A stretch of DNA of 64,000 nt from Haemonchus contortus (taxonomy: Eukaryota > Nematoda > Chromadorea > Rhabditida > Trichostrongylidae): positions 44,166,666 to 44,230,665 of the forward strand of contig LS997565.1 in NCBI GenBank assembly GCA_000469685.2, written 5' to 3'. The notes below the pieces were generated by a model. The model had not been told where the DNA came from, did not search any database, and worked only from the letters and a program-made list of their open reading frames with translations. The position numbers and the translations under genes are program-made. Shown one piece after another: positions 39,001 through 50,885 of the stretch. Positions within the stretch are counted from its first letter, which is position 1. Each line of letters begins with the position of its first letter.

Positions 39001-42000
39001 GATAACCCCCACTATTACGAATGGCCTATTCATTTGAACATTTCACAAAACGACATCAGCACCGATTGATTATTCTTTTCATTACTTTTTCTTTGAAAAT
39101 CTCATTCCGATCTAGTTCCAACTATGTTCGAGCAATCAATCGTGCTGCTTTCCCGTATTGTAATACAACTCCACTTGTACTGTTTCTAGAAGTATTGCTG
39201 ACACTTGAAGAAGGAAAATTAGCTTCTGCTTGTAATTTGGTTACAACTACGTGAGAACAAGCAAGATGAATACGTCATACCCACTATCGTAGAAGATAAA
39301 TGGTTCATCGTTACAAAATGTACACTGGAACTGAGAACTTCAACGAAAACCTTTGATAGTCACTGCTTGATCAATTGCTACCATTAATTCTGTTGCCAAT
39401 TTCGAGAATCCGATAGGTCAGGTAAAAAATTTCCACAACCATGTTTTGAAGAGAATGGCGAATAAGCTCAGAAGCGCTGAGCGGAAGCATGTCCGCTTCG
39501 TGATGCCTACGCATCTAATTTTTTTTACAGAGTAGAAGCCATATTTGAATGGCCTACCGAACTATTTGGTGCATCGCAAGAGCCAGAATGTATGGAGCTC
39601 GGTATGTTCTTTCCATTCACTCTGGGTATGGGTACATTCACCCAGAACTGGATGGACGCGTGAAAGCGCGCGGCGAAATTCGTGGCGACTCAAACGACTT
39701 TAGCGCCTACCATTGGGGCCTAAATTTGAAGTGAAGTAGATTGGTGAGATCAGCTGATCATACTAATCTACTCTACTTCAAGTTTGCGCCTAAATGATAG
39801 GTGCCAAAATCGTCCTAAACGCCACGAGACTCGCCGTGCCATTTGCCGCGTCTATTCAGTTCTGGGTGAATGTTCCGTCCCCCATTCACTTTAAGGAATG
39901 AAGGTCGGTTCGCTTCGCGAAACTTCTTCTACAGGTCACGTCTATAATAGAGGTCACTGGCCAAAACTCCAATCCATGAGAAGTACCACTGTCACTACTA
40001 AAACATGAGAAGTTAAATTCCTGTTGCCGATCCCCGATCCAATTCGTTTCAAGATGCACTCGCGAATTCAACTTCAGTTCCGGGTTTGGATGGAATTAAA
40101 TATGTTTCCTCTTTGGATAATAATTAGTGGATGCATTCCAAAGTTCAGCCAATGCTTTGTCCTGTCAAAGGAGTACGATATCAAACAACAGGGTCCTGGA
40201 GGGTTGGAGTACCCGACTAAATCAAGCTAGTAATAGTCCAAGATTCAATCATTAGAACATTCGTATGATCCCGCGCCACTTCGCACTTCCACCACTTTCG
40301 ACCAAAAAACACCATGAAACTTGTAAATGAGCTCCATTTACTCAGAGATAATCTTACCTGACAACAATAGCTTCAATCCATAAACGAATGAATGCTAAGA
40401 AAGGACCAAACGCTTCCATAATATATGCATAGTCACCTCCGGACTTTTTAATAAGTGTTCCTAAAAAATTAAATATCTATAGATAAAACCTCGTAAAGTG
40501 ATGTGAAACCATCTCAAGGATCCACCATGAAAATGAAAAGGGCACATAGGAAAGGCGATCAAGTCATTCTCTCGTCGTAAAGCCCTCTTGAGAGCTTAAA
40601 GATTTTCCAATGACTTTGTTTTACTCAATACTTTTACTTCACTCTTTTAGTTCTTTCTGGAAACATGGGCGAAGTGGCATGCCGTTTCGGTTATGTCTTT
40701 GTTTATGTCAATAAAGTGTGACAAAAAAAGGCAGAAGCGCGCCATCTCACCGCACGAGGGGTGGAGCTTGTGTAATGGGCGGGCTTTCTTTGCGTTTGGA
40801 GCATTTCAGATCTGGAGTATTTCAGATCCTACGGATAATACGTCACGTGGAAACTCGTGGGACATACAGTTGCAGTGTGGAGAGGAAACCCGTTCGAGGG
40901 TTTGATCGTGAATCAGTACTCTTGTATAAAAGTACTCGTGTATGGGGTCAGCCATAACTCCAAGGGAAGAAGTTAGCCGGTTTTTCCCACAGTTTTAAGA
41001 TTATTTTTAAGACTCAAAAGCAGGGAAAAGGTTCGAGATTCAAGGGGAAGATTAGCTTAAGATGATTGTTAAAATTTGAATTAGCAAGGAGGGTGGTTCT
41101 AGACAAAGCATTACAATGAACCGATAAAAATAGAATTCAACGATGGAAGGAGAATGGAACATACCCAGTTCAGCATAGCAATAAGCCCCTATTGCTGTGA
41201 AAATTCCTGACGCCGTCCAGACAATCAGCGACAAGCCAACGGATCCGGCTTCTGAAACACTAACGTTAAGGATAAAGTTTTCGAATTAGTCAAGATGCAG
41301 GATGCAACCCTGCATTCGCCATCCATTCAGATCGTAGTGGTGTTTCGAATGTGCACGTGGACTATATAACGAATTGCTGTCTCCTGCCAATGTGCAAGTC
41401 AGTGCTTCTGCCTTTCAAGGGAAGACTCACGCCTTTTTACGGATCGCAGAAGTATGAAAAGCTTGATAGCCCCGGAAGACTATTGATAGGGGATTCGAAC
41501 AGTGGAAAATGGGCGTGTGATATCGCCCATTTCCCTTTGCGCCACCTCACCCACTACATTGACATATGTATAAGTGAGGTGGAAAGAAAAGTCTTCTCTC
41601 AACGTCTGTCCTGCTTCTGCTCGTCTCGAGAGGTCTCCCCTTCTTAAGGTCAAAGCATTTGGTACCATTATTTGTTAGAGTATTGAATCGGACCGAGGAC
41701 ATCCCCATTGTTACCATTGTTCCTTCATGGCAACGCTCCCGTTCACCCGTTCTGGTGATATGAATCGTTTCAGTGGCAAATCAAAAAACCATAACTGTCG
41801 CTGTCCGACTAATGACTGGCAGTCTCTCACGCACAAAAACCCATGCTCGTTGTATAGGACTGGAAACCCTACGATATGCTCATCAGTCAAAATATTAAAG
41901 CAGTTGTCAACATTATTACCATTTTCTATCGAGCAATGGCAAGGATTCGGCTAGGCTGAGTGAGCTTTGGAATGTCCAAAAGGGTTACTGGTTTATTTGG

Positions 42001-45000
42001 AGTATTATAAAAATCCCAGATAAAGTCTACTTGGCCGGTCCACTTGGAACGCCCTACTAATCTGACTTTCATTCGATGTTCCCAACATATGAAAACGGGC
42101 ATATCCTTCTCAAAGAGGAACCTCATTCAATTTAAATCCGCTGAGACTTCAATGAGAGCTAAAATCGAAACAATAGGGATAAAGAATAGAGCCTCTGACG
42201 CTAATTGAGCCCCTTTTTGGGTTGGGCCCCTCGTTCGACTCCATTCAAATTCGTAAAGTGTTTGGATGCATTTTTGGCCTATACAGTGAGATGGCTGGCC
42301 AACCGATATATAGTTCAGTGCTTTTATTCTCCTAGACGGGTCTGGCACAATTCAACTGACGCAGGAGGGACGAGGGGGTTGATTGGCCTGAGCGAGTTTC
42401 CTACCCGAATCATGGGGATGATAGTTTGCCAATTGCCGCTATGGCACCTCTTGACCCGGTTAGAGTTCTTTTCTTATACGCTGTGAAACTCGTTCCCAAC
42501 TAATCGTAACTCCGCTAAAGCAATCTTTTCAAGCCTCACCCCGTCTCAACTCATCTTCCAATCCAATTCACACTTGTTTGCATCCAGTCACATTGCTAAA
42601 CTAATCCCAAGGTCACTAATATGATGTTCGAGAACTTGTTGGCATTCCAAACATACATGTGACTAGTTCATTACTTCGGTGAAGTCGTTCAGTTATCGAC
42701 AATTTATGGCCATTCCATCAATATGCTCGAGCAATTGGAAAGACGAACTGCCGCCACTACGATACGCTACGAAAAGGGCTTTTCAGCAGAATGGTCATTC
42801 TGTCTTTATGATTGTGGAAATGAGACTACTTTGCGATAATTGGCATCACAACTCAGTCACTCGGACAGAGGCGGTGTATCGCTTTGAAAACAAATGTTCC
42901 CTAATGGAGCCTTTCTTTCGTCCAAAACTGGACAAGGTCAAAAACAGATACTCTTACTCAGTGTTCTTAAGTGGGTTGCATCCAGTTCCAAATAGAGGAA
43001 CACTAAGAATCCCCACAGACATAGTGAGCAAGGGACAAGGAAGGGCTCTGTACGGCGGACATTCTTTCGACAAATTCAGTGGTTAATAGGCTATCACTTT
43101 CCCTTCCATCTCCCTTTATCGAGGGTGGTGTAGTGGCTGCTTGAGTACTACCATGGTCAGTAATCGGAGGAAACAAGCAGGGAACAGACCAACCGAGCTT
43201 TCGATCGATCAGAGGCGATTACTCGGTACCAGACCTCTGGGAGGGTAGAAGCACTGATTTGTGTATTAGCAGGCCACGCAATTCATTGTATAAGCTAAAT
43301 ATCTATCAAAACCCTACTACGATTCTGAATGTAGGTCGAATGTGGGGCGCATCGTTGGAGTCTCGAGCAGCCATTGTATCAAAGCGGTTTTTTGGGCTGT
43401 TCGCTATGACGATTAGCTAAGCAATCATAAGGCATCATACTTTTGAGCGGAGATCATTTGTATGGCGCAGACTTTACCAACATCTGGCAAACATCCGCCA
43501 TTCTACTACCCCATCCAAAATCGCAAGGGAAGACCTTCATGTCCAAAGAGAATTTTCATTTGTCATTCCAAAAAAGGAATTTTGATATTCTCATTTCTCA
43601 TTCGAAGAAAAAGAAGAACATCTTCAAACGTGTCCATCCTTATGATGGTTTTCTTTTTGAATTTCTTTACTATCTATTGTTCAGTAGCTATACCACATCA
43701 CAATGAATCATTTCAGAAAAAAAGCCACGGCGAATTAAATGTGGAACAGCAATGGTTTTCGAATGTGAGAAAAACTTCATAAATCAAAGTGGAACCAATA
43801 AACTAGAAATCTCCAGTTTATTGATGTTCTCCGAAATATTCTGACACAATTAATAACTTCTATCGAGTTACTGACATTGTATGCGCAAAAGAAACCCATT
43901 GAAAGAAAAAGGAAGAAATGGAAGAGAAATGTGTGTTTAGCGAGTTTCGAGATACGCCATGCACTGGTCCGCTGCTCAAAATCGATATGGCGTTTAAAGG
44001 CGACCCCGACCTGTACAATGAGGGACGATGCATATGAAGTTCCAATGCAGTGTATTGACTACCCAGAAGATTTTGCATGGGGAATAGAAGGCTTGGATTG
44101 CTCAGAAGGGGGCCAACCTATCTTGTGCACGACGGATGCCCTACTTTATAGAATATATCGGAAGGCAAATCGATAACCAGAAACCACTTTTCTGCAGGTT
44201 TCGCCTTTCCGAATGAGAAACTTCAAAAAAGTAACCTTCCTTTTGCATAGTCATAAGTCCAGAAATATCGAGGCTAAATGTAAGTTCGACTCTATCATCA
44301 ATAACGAAAATAGTTAAAACTAGAGAGAAAGAAGCCTGTGTAGGTCCTCAGCGCTCAAAAGATTGATTCGGAATGCGCCGTGCGTTTTGTTCCTGCTGGC
44401 ATTCGAGAGAAAGCGTCGAATCGAATTAAAATAAAATGAAGGATGGTGTTTCTGACGTTGATCGATTCTTTTTTGGGATGCGCCCGCTCATTTGATTGCC
44501 ATTTAGAATTGCAGTGGTAGCTCTAATGCGTGCTTGGACGCTGCAATGAATTGCAATGCCCAGTCCATGTACAAGACAGTGCTTGTTTCCTCCCAGGAAA
44601 GTAAGGTACCAATGAATGGACCCGAAGGGATGGAAACCTCGGTCGGCTCAGGCAGACATCTATCAGGGATCACTGTTCGCTATGATGGTTAGCTAAGCAA
44701 TGACTGTGAGGTAGTACGCCGCTTGCCATTACATTATCTTCGGTCTTGCATACACAGGGCACTGGACCAGTGCAACTATATACTAGTAAGTCCTCTGGGT
44801 TTGACCTGACATCCTATCCACCTAGGCTTCTCCTAGTCCTATGTGGGTAGGGTGTCATGTCAAATTGCCTGGTTTTCGGTTCAATAGGGACGGAAGGTTA
44901 AATTCAATGGATTTCGATCAGCAGTCAATGGGGTTGAAGTGGGTGAGAGTGGAATTGATGAAATTTACTGATAATTAGCGATAATCAAGGACATAAAGAC

Positions 45001-48000
45001 GAATTCGAAGCGGAACTCTTGACGACTTACGTTCTTGAACTCCAGTTGGTGAGACGAATATACCGGATCCAATGATACAACCGACAATAATCGATACTCC
45101 ATTGAACAACGTTAACGATTTGGCCAAACCCTTGTCCGTCTCGCCTTCTTCACCGCCATCGACCTATAAATGTTGTGCGTGATAAGTCTAATCGTTTCTC
45201 CACTTTTAATAGCACAACCCTATCTTTTAGCCCCTGTTCGATGAGTTGTTCCACTACCGCCGCTACCGGTCACGCAACCTTACTCTGTGATTCGTAGAAA
45301 AACCCACAACGAGAACTGGCAGTAATCCTGTGCCGTTCGCCGTCGTCATATAAAGGCCCCATTCAAGAACATTCGGTCTGGTACGACCTCTATCATGGAA
45401 AACACTAAGATACAGGTAAGATACCACTGTAATAGTTAGGACAACAGGCTATCAGGCCTATTTCATGCCTTACCAGCCCACTGACAAATCTTTTTTCTCA
45501 TGAGCATTTTTACAGGATTTTTGTCGGAAATTGATTTTTCAGATTCATTCTTACCGCAGCTACTGTAAATTATTGATTTTATAATTCCGATCGATTTCAT
45601 TTTTGACAAAAACAAGCGCTAATTTGAAAATGTTTTGATCTCATAAGGCCACAAGAAGAAAACCCACGACAATTCCCCCATCCCTACAAAAATGCGGCTG
45701 TGGGTTCTGGCTCGAACACTTAACCTTTGGTGAACAGAGCCAATCCCAAGCACATGCTTCTTGGTTATGCTTTCCCAAGTTTTTTTTTTTGAAGGCACCG
45801 TATATGTGGGAAGATTAGGATGTGTTAATTGAAATAAGTAAAAATTGAAATCAACGACTTAGATTGGGACATTTTTCAGACCCCAAGTGTTACAACAGTA
45901 ACTGTGACTGCGTTGATTGAATTGTTTCCATTCATTTCATTTTCCAACAAAAACAATTGTCAATTTGGCAATGATTTGATCCCATCCGAGCCACAAAGAA
46001 CCCTCGGAAAGCGTTGTCAACGATATCCAGTGCCTCTGGCATTTGATTTCCGTTTTTGTAGGAATACTAGTGCTGAATTTTCCTGCTTGTATAGTTCTCG
46101 TCAATTCCATTCGGAGAATCAACAGCTTTATATTTTGCTCCCATGATATTTCTTTGCTATCAAGTAATGTTATGGCCATGACCGTTACTAATATTCAGCA
46201 TAGGGAACCATGTAGGCTTTGTGAGCTTCCCGGGTCTATGCGGTACACCTCTACCATCGCAATTGATACCACAACCCTTTCCCTTTTGAAATAATGAGAA
46301 TGGACAATGGGGAGGGGGTGTAGAGGGGTTCAGGCATGTAGTTGCTTCACTAATTGCTCTATTCCTTGTTTTTATACTTTATCGTCACCGCACTTGTCCA
46401 AAATGGAATCTTTGCTCCGTTAACAGGCTCGAAGATGTCCTTCTCGTAAACTGAAGTTCTTCCCTGCTTGAGGCTACCAGTGAGATTGTAGATTTTTTAC
46501 TATCTAAATTTATCGGCACCAAAACTTGCTTCATCGGCTTTCTGAGAAACTGGACCCCTGAAGACCTGCTACCGTATCGACATTGTGCAAAAGTGAAGTG
46601 AATCTAAATGGCTTCATAGACCCACTTCACGTTCCTTTATGATTACGGAAAACTCGTCCCGACGGACATGTATAGCGCTGCTTAAACTATATGAGGGCTA
46701 TTACATAAAATCTAATAGCTCGGAAGGGCAGTCGTTACCGAAGTTTGCGAGATAGCATTGCTCAAAAACCAATTTATTTAAGTCGGGAATTTTGGGAATG
46801 TTGTAGGCACTTCACGTGAGTGTCCAGAGTTTCCATCAAGTGCATCTATCCATTACCCTGCTTAGTAGACCTTCGTTAGCCGAATACCAGTCATTCTTGG
46901 TTTTTGTTTGTTCACGCTCTGAACGGAAGTGGGCTGCCCACTTCGTAATAAAGTTCCGACGAGCTCACCCATATCTTTTTCCATAACTTTTTCAAACTTC
47001 CCGTACTCAGCCATCTTTTATCGATTGGTTAAGGTGTATCGAATCGTCGGTTACGCAGCCATAGCGGTCTCATGCGTTGCCGTTCTATCCGTCTCAGCGA
47101 CCTTACCGATTCTCTACCTCTATGTGAACAATGTCAAAACGACGATGAAGCAGGAAATGGCCGCATGCCGTATGACAGCCAATACGGTCTATGCCGATGC
47201 CGCAGCATTGCATGCTATTCCAGCCAATCGAACAGCTCGTGAAGCGACCTACGAAACCACCGGAGGATGCGGTGGTTGTTGCTTACCCGGAGCGCCTGGC
47301 ATGGAAGGTCGACCTGGACGGCCAGGTGCTCCAGGAAATCCAGGGCTGCCTGGTAGACCAGGAACTCCAGGACGGCCTCCACAAGCGCCATGCGAACCAA
47401 TAACTCCTCCCCCATGCCCACCATGCCCTCCAGGTCTTCCAGGCCCACCCGGACCACAAGGCATGCCGGGAAACCCAGGCCCTATTGGAGATCCAGGAAC
47501 TCCTGGACCAGTTGGCGAAGCTGGGCCTCCAGGTGATAAGGGTCCACCCGGACTGCCTGGACTGATGGGAAGACCTGGAAGTAACGGGGATCCCGGTGAA
47601 GATGCTATGAATGGAACACCGATTCCTGGGCCTCAGGGACCACCCGGGCCGCCCGGGCCACCAGGTTTCCAGGGTCCTCCAGGCAAAAACGGACAGGTAG
47701 GTGTGAATTAATTGACTTATATGTAATTTGGTGCGAATATTGTTTTTTAAGGATGGTGCACCCGGACTTGATGGAGTGAAAGGACCCATTGGACCGCCAG
47801 GTGAACCGGGACCAGCTGGACAACCAGGATTGCCGGGAAAGCCTGGTGCGCCTGGTAAGAACGGCGAACCCGGTATCTGCCCGAAGTACTGCTCACTCGA
47901 TGGTGGTGTTTTCTTTGAAGATTCATGACAATATTGATGATAAACTTCTATTAAATGTTGCGGATTAATTTAGTCTGACTATTTGGCTTTAAACGATTTG

Positions 48001-49506
48001 CACCATGTCGAAGCTTTTGCTTGCAAAAAAAGAGGCTGCAGCCCAAAACGCTTGGGTTCTGCTGAACAGTACTGTTCTTCCTCATTCTTTGTCCTACATG
48101 GAAGTGAGGCCTGCTTTTTTGCGCGTTGACTTCACTTTTCCCGATTTGACCTTGGTCGAGATGAAAGTCATCTGATTTTAAGCGCTCATGCAAAGAGTCA
48201 GGGTAGCTATGCTTCGAACTTTCCTTGGGCTGTTTTCTGGATACGTCAAGACTGTGGCTGGTCCCGGATAAAGTGCTGCTATCTTTAGGGAACAGTGTTA
48301 TCCGTTAGAATTACAGTTTCTGAAAACAAGACAGAAGGATCGACTCAAAATAGCTTTAATGACCACTAACCCAGCCGCCCACCATTATTCCACTCTTGAC
48401 CTCCTTCGAAGGTAAACCTGAGGTTCATTACCCGAGACCTACCCAAGGTTCGCTTCCTGTTACCTTCGATCAAGTGATGCCTTTTTGAGATCAGAAGGAA
48501 GTCCTCTTTTCGGAACCATCCCTTTGGTAGCTCAATGAGAAGGGAACAAAAATTTCCTCAGCTCAACTGCATTCCTTTTCAATTAGACTACAGCCCTATC
48601 ACAAGAAAAATATTTGTACTCTTAAAAATAACAACAAGAGTTTGGATTCTCTACACCACATTATTGATTTCAGAGCTTCAGAATGTAAGTAAGAAACAAT
48701 TTGCAGGATACAAAAGGGACTGAAAGCCTTGCATTATCCGTTGGCAAACTGTTGGTTCTACTCTTACCTAATTTTACAAAATAGTGCGATAATGAGCAAC
48801 GCAGTAGTTCCTCTCACCTTCGTACGGCTTTGAGATACATATCGATTAGTATGTAGGCATGATCCCTTCGTATGGATGCGATTGGACATTGTTGCGATTC
48901 CCTTTCATGATGTGGACTATGACTCCCTATGATGTACTAGGGGAACCCATGTCTGGGATCTTCTCCTCGAACGGCATGTCGCGCTAGCCGCAGGCGATCG
49001 CACGCTGTGGTAGGGAAGACTGGAATTCTCAACGGAAGGATACGGAGAGTCGCCGCGGAACCACTGCCGCACTGCCGCAGGCTGTGGGGATTCGGGGAGA
49101 AGTTCCTTCACTAAGGAAACCCCACCTACCACGTCGGCTCCGCCCACAACCACAGATGTAGTTAGGGCGTGTATTATGGGCATAACATCGAACAGGCAAA
49201 AAACATCGCAGCATGGATTCGATAAGGTGAGCGAGTAAGGACGATTAAAGCGATCTATCCTTCGAGCATGATTACCAAAATGAGTTTCTTATTAACTCTA
49301 ATACACTCTTTTGAGATGTGGAATGATTAAAGGTCTGACGTAAAAGACCTCACAAGCGGAGTGTACGTGCATTTAAAGCCTGATACTCTTGCCGACGGGA
49401 AATATTTCTGAGGAAGGAAAAATACTGTGACTGAAAAATGGTAACTTACAAGTTTCTCCGCTTCGGGAGTTAGCGGCGGTCGTTCTTTTTCTTTTTCGGA
49501 TGACAT
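33029..49506 (-). CDS. SLC7 / LAT-family amino-acid transporter light chain
   Basis: Twelve-helix amino-acid exchanger of the heteromeric transporter light-chain group (C. elegans AAT-1 to AAT-3 type). Fourteen exons: 49506-49450, 45163-45031, 41251-41165, 40460-40358, 38104-37989, 37407-37282, 37224-37071, 35785-35662, 35512-35409, 35260-35164, 35012-34860, 34739-34655, 34062-33970, 33093-33029. Phase holds, giving 498 residues, the usual length. The TM1 substrate motif is [15 protein letters not shown]. Other family blocks are [24 protein letters not shown] and [11 protein letters not shown]. Cys150 (FYPEC) sits where light chains form the disulphide with the 4F2-type heavy chain, so a glycoprotein partner is expected. 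The protein ends VDDTTKED. The ATG lies eight bases after a TTCCAG acceptor. Intron 1 (4.3 kb) contains a collagen gene on the other strand. Introns 2, 4 and 7 carry repeats. Confidence 0.95.
34132..34200. ncRNA. Hairpin in transporter intron 12 (miRNA-like or small foldback)
   Basis: AAGGATACGGTA at 34140-34151 is perfectly complementary to TACCGTATCCTT at 34180-34191. Symmetric internal loops of four and six bases lead to outer TCCCA/TGGGA and inner GCAG/CTGC pairs. No evidence of expression is possible from sequence. Confidence 0.3.
35860..36165. other. GC-rich island in transporter intron 7
   Basis: About 300 bp much richer in G, C and CpG (for example GGGCGCGCGGGGGTCCCGG) than the AT-rich intron around it. 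A minus-strand open frame (36137-35871) runs through it without a recognisable domain. It may be inserted or recently transposed DNA. A second GC-rich block lies at 36480-36640. Confidence 0.4.
36222..36247. repeat. (TATG)n-type microsatellite
   Basis: A short run of ATGTATAT/ATGTATGTATATA in transporter intron 7. Confidence 0.6.
36659..36905 (-). repeat. tRNA-derived SINE-like element, full copy
   Basis: Lies in transporter intron 7 in the same sense as the gene. On the minus strand the head has AAGTGGCGCACATC and the B box GGGATTTGAATCCCG. GGTACC is at 36775-36780. The 3' end at 36659 reads GGCGCATCC on the minus strand. Confidence 0.65.
38410..38910. other. GC-rich block with long open frames on both strands, transporter intron 4
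   Basis: A 500-bp island with higher GC and few stops. The plus frame 38458-38904 (148 codons, in-frame ATG at 38470) and the minus frame 38811-38401 overlap almost completely. Neither matches a family I know. It could be a nested gene, a captured exon or a repeat. The overlap shows that at most one frame is real, and composition alone could explain both. Confidence 0.35.
39634..39873. repeat. Foldback (MITE-like) palindrome in transporter intron 4
   Basis: A 240-bp inverted repeat centred near 39753. The ends are ACATTCACCCAGAACTG and its complement. Inner matches include GACGCG, TCGTGGCG, a GCGCCTA/TAGGTGCC region and AGTAGATT/AATCTACT near the centre. The arms match along most of their length with scattered changes. 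It is too short for a transposase. Confidence 0.8.
41300..41395 (-). repeat. Diverged SINE-like fragment
   Basis: GATGCAACCCTGCATTC and CCATTCAGATCGTAG match the 3' part of the copy at 51308. The tRNA-like head is missing. Confidence 0.4.
42190..42405 (-). repeat. SINE-like element, diverged
   Basis: Shares CCATTCAAATTCGT, a TTTTATTCTCCTAGACG block and a GCAGGAGGGACGAG block with the copies at 36659 and 51308. Lies in transporter intron 2. Confidence 0.5.
43124..43354 (+). repeat. tRNA-derived SINE-like element
   Basis: The head starts GGTGGTGTAGTGGCTGC. GGTACC is at 43225-43230. The body reads AATTCATTGTATAAGC as in the copy at 20107. The 3' end is GGGGCGCATC at 43344-43353. Lies in transporter intron 2. 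Confidence 0.65.
44470..44665 (-). repeat. SINE-like element, head lost
   Basis: On the minus strand it carries GGTACC (44605-44610), GGAGGAAACAAGCACTG and GCAATTCATTG, and ends GGGCGCATCCCA, as in the other copies. Confidence 0.6.
44801..44863 (+). ncRNA. Candidate pre-miRNA-like hairpin in transporter intron 2
   Basis: Two 26-nt arms (44801-44826 and 44838-44863) flank an 11-nt loop. As plus-strand RNA, 22 positions are Watson-Crick pairs, two are G-U and two are C-U mismatches. Up to three more pairs may extend the base. The strand is opposite to the transporter, so it would need its own promoter. The minus-strand RNA would be less stable, because the G-U pairs become A-C. I do not recognise the arm sequence as a known miRNA. 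Confidence 0.4.
47011..47928 (+). CDS. Cuticle collagen (5' exon not located)
   Basis: Secreted structural collagen of the nematode cuticle. The conserved N-terminal domain is present: [13 protein letters not shown], a hydrophobic signal-anchor, then a charged segment with an RTAR subtilisin-type cleavage site. A GGCGGCC cysteine cluster follows. Gly-X-Y blocks are split by a [14 protein letters not shown] interruption and by a short AMNGTPIP break. The C-terminal non-collagen end has [17 protein letters not shown]. One 55-bp intron (47697-47751) interrupts the Gly-X-Y region in phase. No ATG lies upstream in this frame, so a short 5' exon must exist. The acceptor could be at 47010 or 47033, and I give 47011. 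The gene lies wholly inside intron 1 of the SLC7 transporter on the opposite strand. ATTAAA at 47950-47955 may be its polyadenylation signal. Confidence 0.93.
47929..49449. other. Remainder of transporter intron 1 downstream of the collagen gene
   Basis: About 1.5 kb. An open frame at 48917-49183 (-) lies in a GC-richer patch with GCCGCACTGCCGCAGG, with no recognisable product. Nothing else is supported. Confidence 0.35.
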
Positions 49507-49514
49507 GGCTTATC

Positions 49515-49516
49515 AC
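49515..49516 (-). promoter_or_regulatory. Possible SL trans-splice acceptor of the SLC7 transporter gene
   Basis: On the minus strand GTATTCCAG is followed by eight bases and the ATG at 49506. Exon 1 encodes only 19 charged residues and no upstream coding exon is needed. Confidence 0.4.
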
Positions 49517-50654
49517 TGGAATACCGTATCATAACACTCTACGAAATGAACTATAGTGAAATGGGAAGTTCACAATCACGAAAAAGAAACCGCACAAAAA
49601 TACGGAGATCTACGATCAATTACTTCGCATTTCTGTAATGGAATCGATTTTCGATTTAGAGCTGATAAAGTTGAAGCACATGGAGTGCTTATTGAGAATC
49701 ATAAAGAGCACTATAACAGTGGAAACATCACTAACAAGTCAATGACCCATGGATCGAGGCCTTTGAATCAACCGAATATTCCGTAGCCAGCCATTTACCC
49801 AGAGACCATCTGGGAGTAATACGGGAAGGGCTGGATAATCGGCTCTAATCCATGAAGTCAATGAAAGCACTAGGAATGCATTCATTTGTAATCACGTTTG
49901 TGAATAGAGGTCGAGTATATGGCGCAACTCAGAAGTATTAATTATTGTCGCTCTCGCTCATCTGGTTCCAGCCACTTACAAAGCGACCATTGCAGATCCC
50001 TAGATTAGCACGGAGAGAATTAAGTAACGAGGCTCTGTTAATAATAAAATGAGAGTGCAGTGAGCAACTCAGAATGAAAGGAAAATGTATAAGGAACTTA
50101 ACAGCAACACAGAAAATAGATGCCCTCCTCAGCAGGAAGCTTCAGAAATGACCGTTGTCCCTAGGAAACGAGGATTTCGCAAAATACCGTATGCCAGCTC
50201 TAGTAACTCCGTTCACATCAATCTTCTACTGTTCTAGTTCTTTCGCGAACAACAGATAACACATCCATAATTCTCTAGTCCATAAATTTTATAATCCACA
50301 TCGTGCAAATGAACTTCATCACGAATTAGTATCGAGAACACATGCATGGCGCATCCCAAATGAGATCGATCAACGCTCTTTATTCAAATTGATTTCCATT
50401 CGAAACTGACCCCAATTCATTGACTTGCCCTCAGACTGTAAAAAAACCTATTCTATGCTGGCCATTTGAAAACAAAATCATGGCAGGAATAGGCATTAAC
50501 AGCTCCATTGGTTGCTAGGTGTTTTAGGTTGGCTCTCTAGAGCTCCACATTTAGATATCACTTAGGTATGTGCCGCTATAAGTTGAATGTAGGTATTTCC
50601 TAACCCTAGCCATATCGAGAATGACAGATGCAGTTACTCCCCATCGGACTGTTG
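49517..50654. other. Region upstream of the SLC7 transporter gene
   Basis: About 1.1 kb of AT-rich sequence that should include the transporter promoter. A repeat-end motif TGCATGGCGCATCCCAAA lies at 50344-50361. The short open frame at 49556-49786 is not convincing. Confidence 0.35.
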
Positions 50655-50885
50655 AGGTGATTGGTGGCGGCGTAGTGAAACGTGGCGCCAATACCCCACG
50701 TGTAGTCCAGGTATCAAATCCTTCACGAGCATTTGTAACCGTATATTACTGTACTGCATTGAGAAAAGAAACAGTGAATGGTATCAAACGACGGTTCGAT
50801 TTCGTAAGTTTTTCAAAAGCCGGATGGCATTCCAAATGCCGTTCCGATTCCGAATGAAATTCGAGTTCATGGACGCATCCCAAAC
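50655..50885 (+). repeat. SINE-like element, diverged
   Basis: The head GGTGGCGGCGTAGTGAAACG is followed by a weak B box GGTATCAAATCC, and the 3' end is GGACGCATCCCA at 50871-50882. Confidence 0.45.

Noticed and set aside
46929..47010. Collagen starting at 46929
   Set aside because: The codon there is GTG and no ATG lies in that frame upstream of the conserved domain, so the 5' exon must be elsewhere.
47215..47823. Long minus-strand open frames (up to 168 codons) antisense to the collagen
   Set aside because: Gly-Pro-rich collagen coding on the plus strand is low in stops on the other strand. The real gene is shown by Gly-X-Y periodicity and conserved ends.
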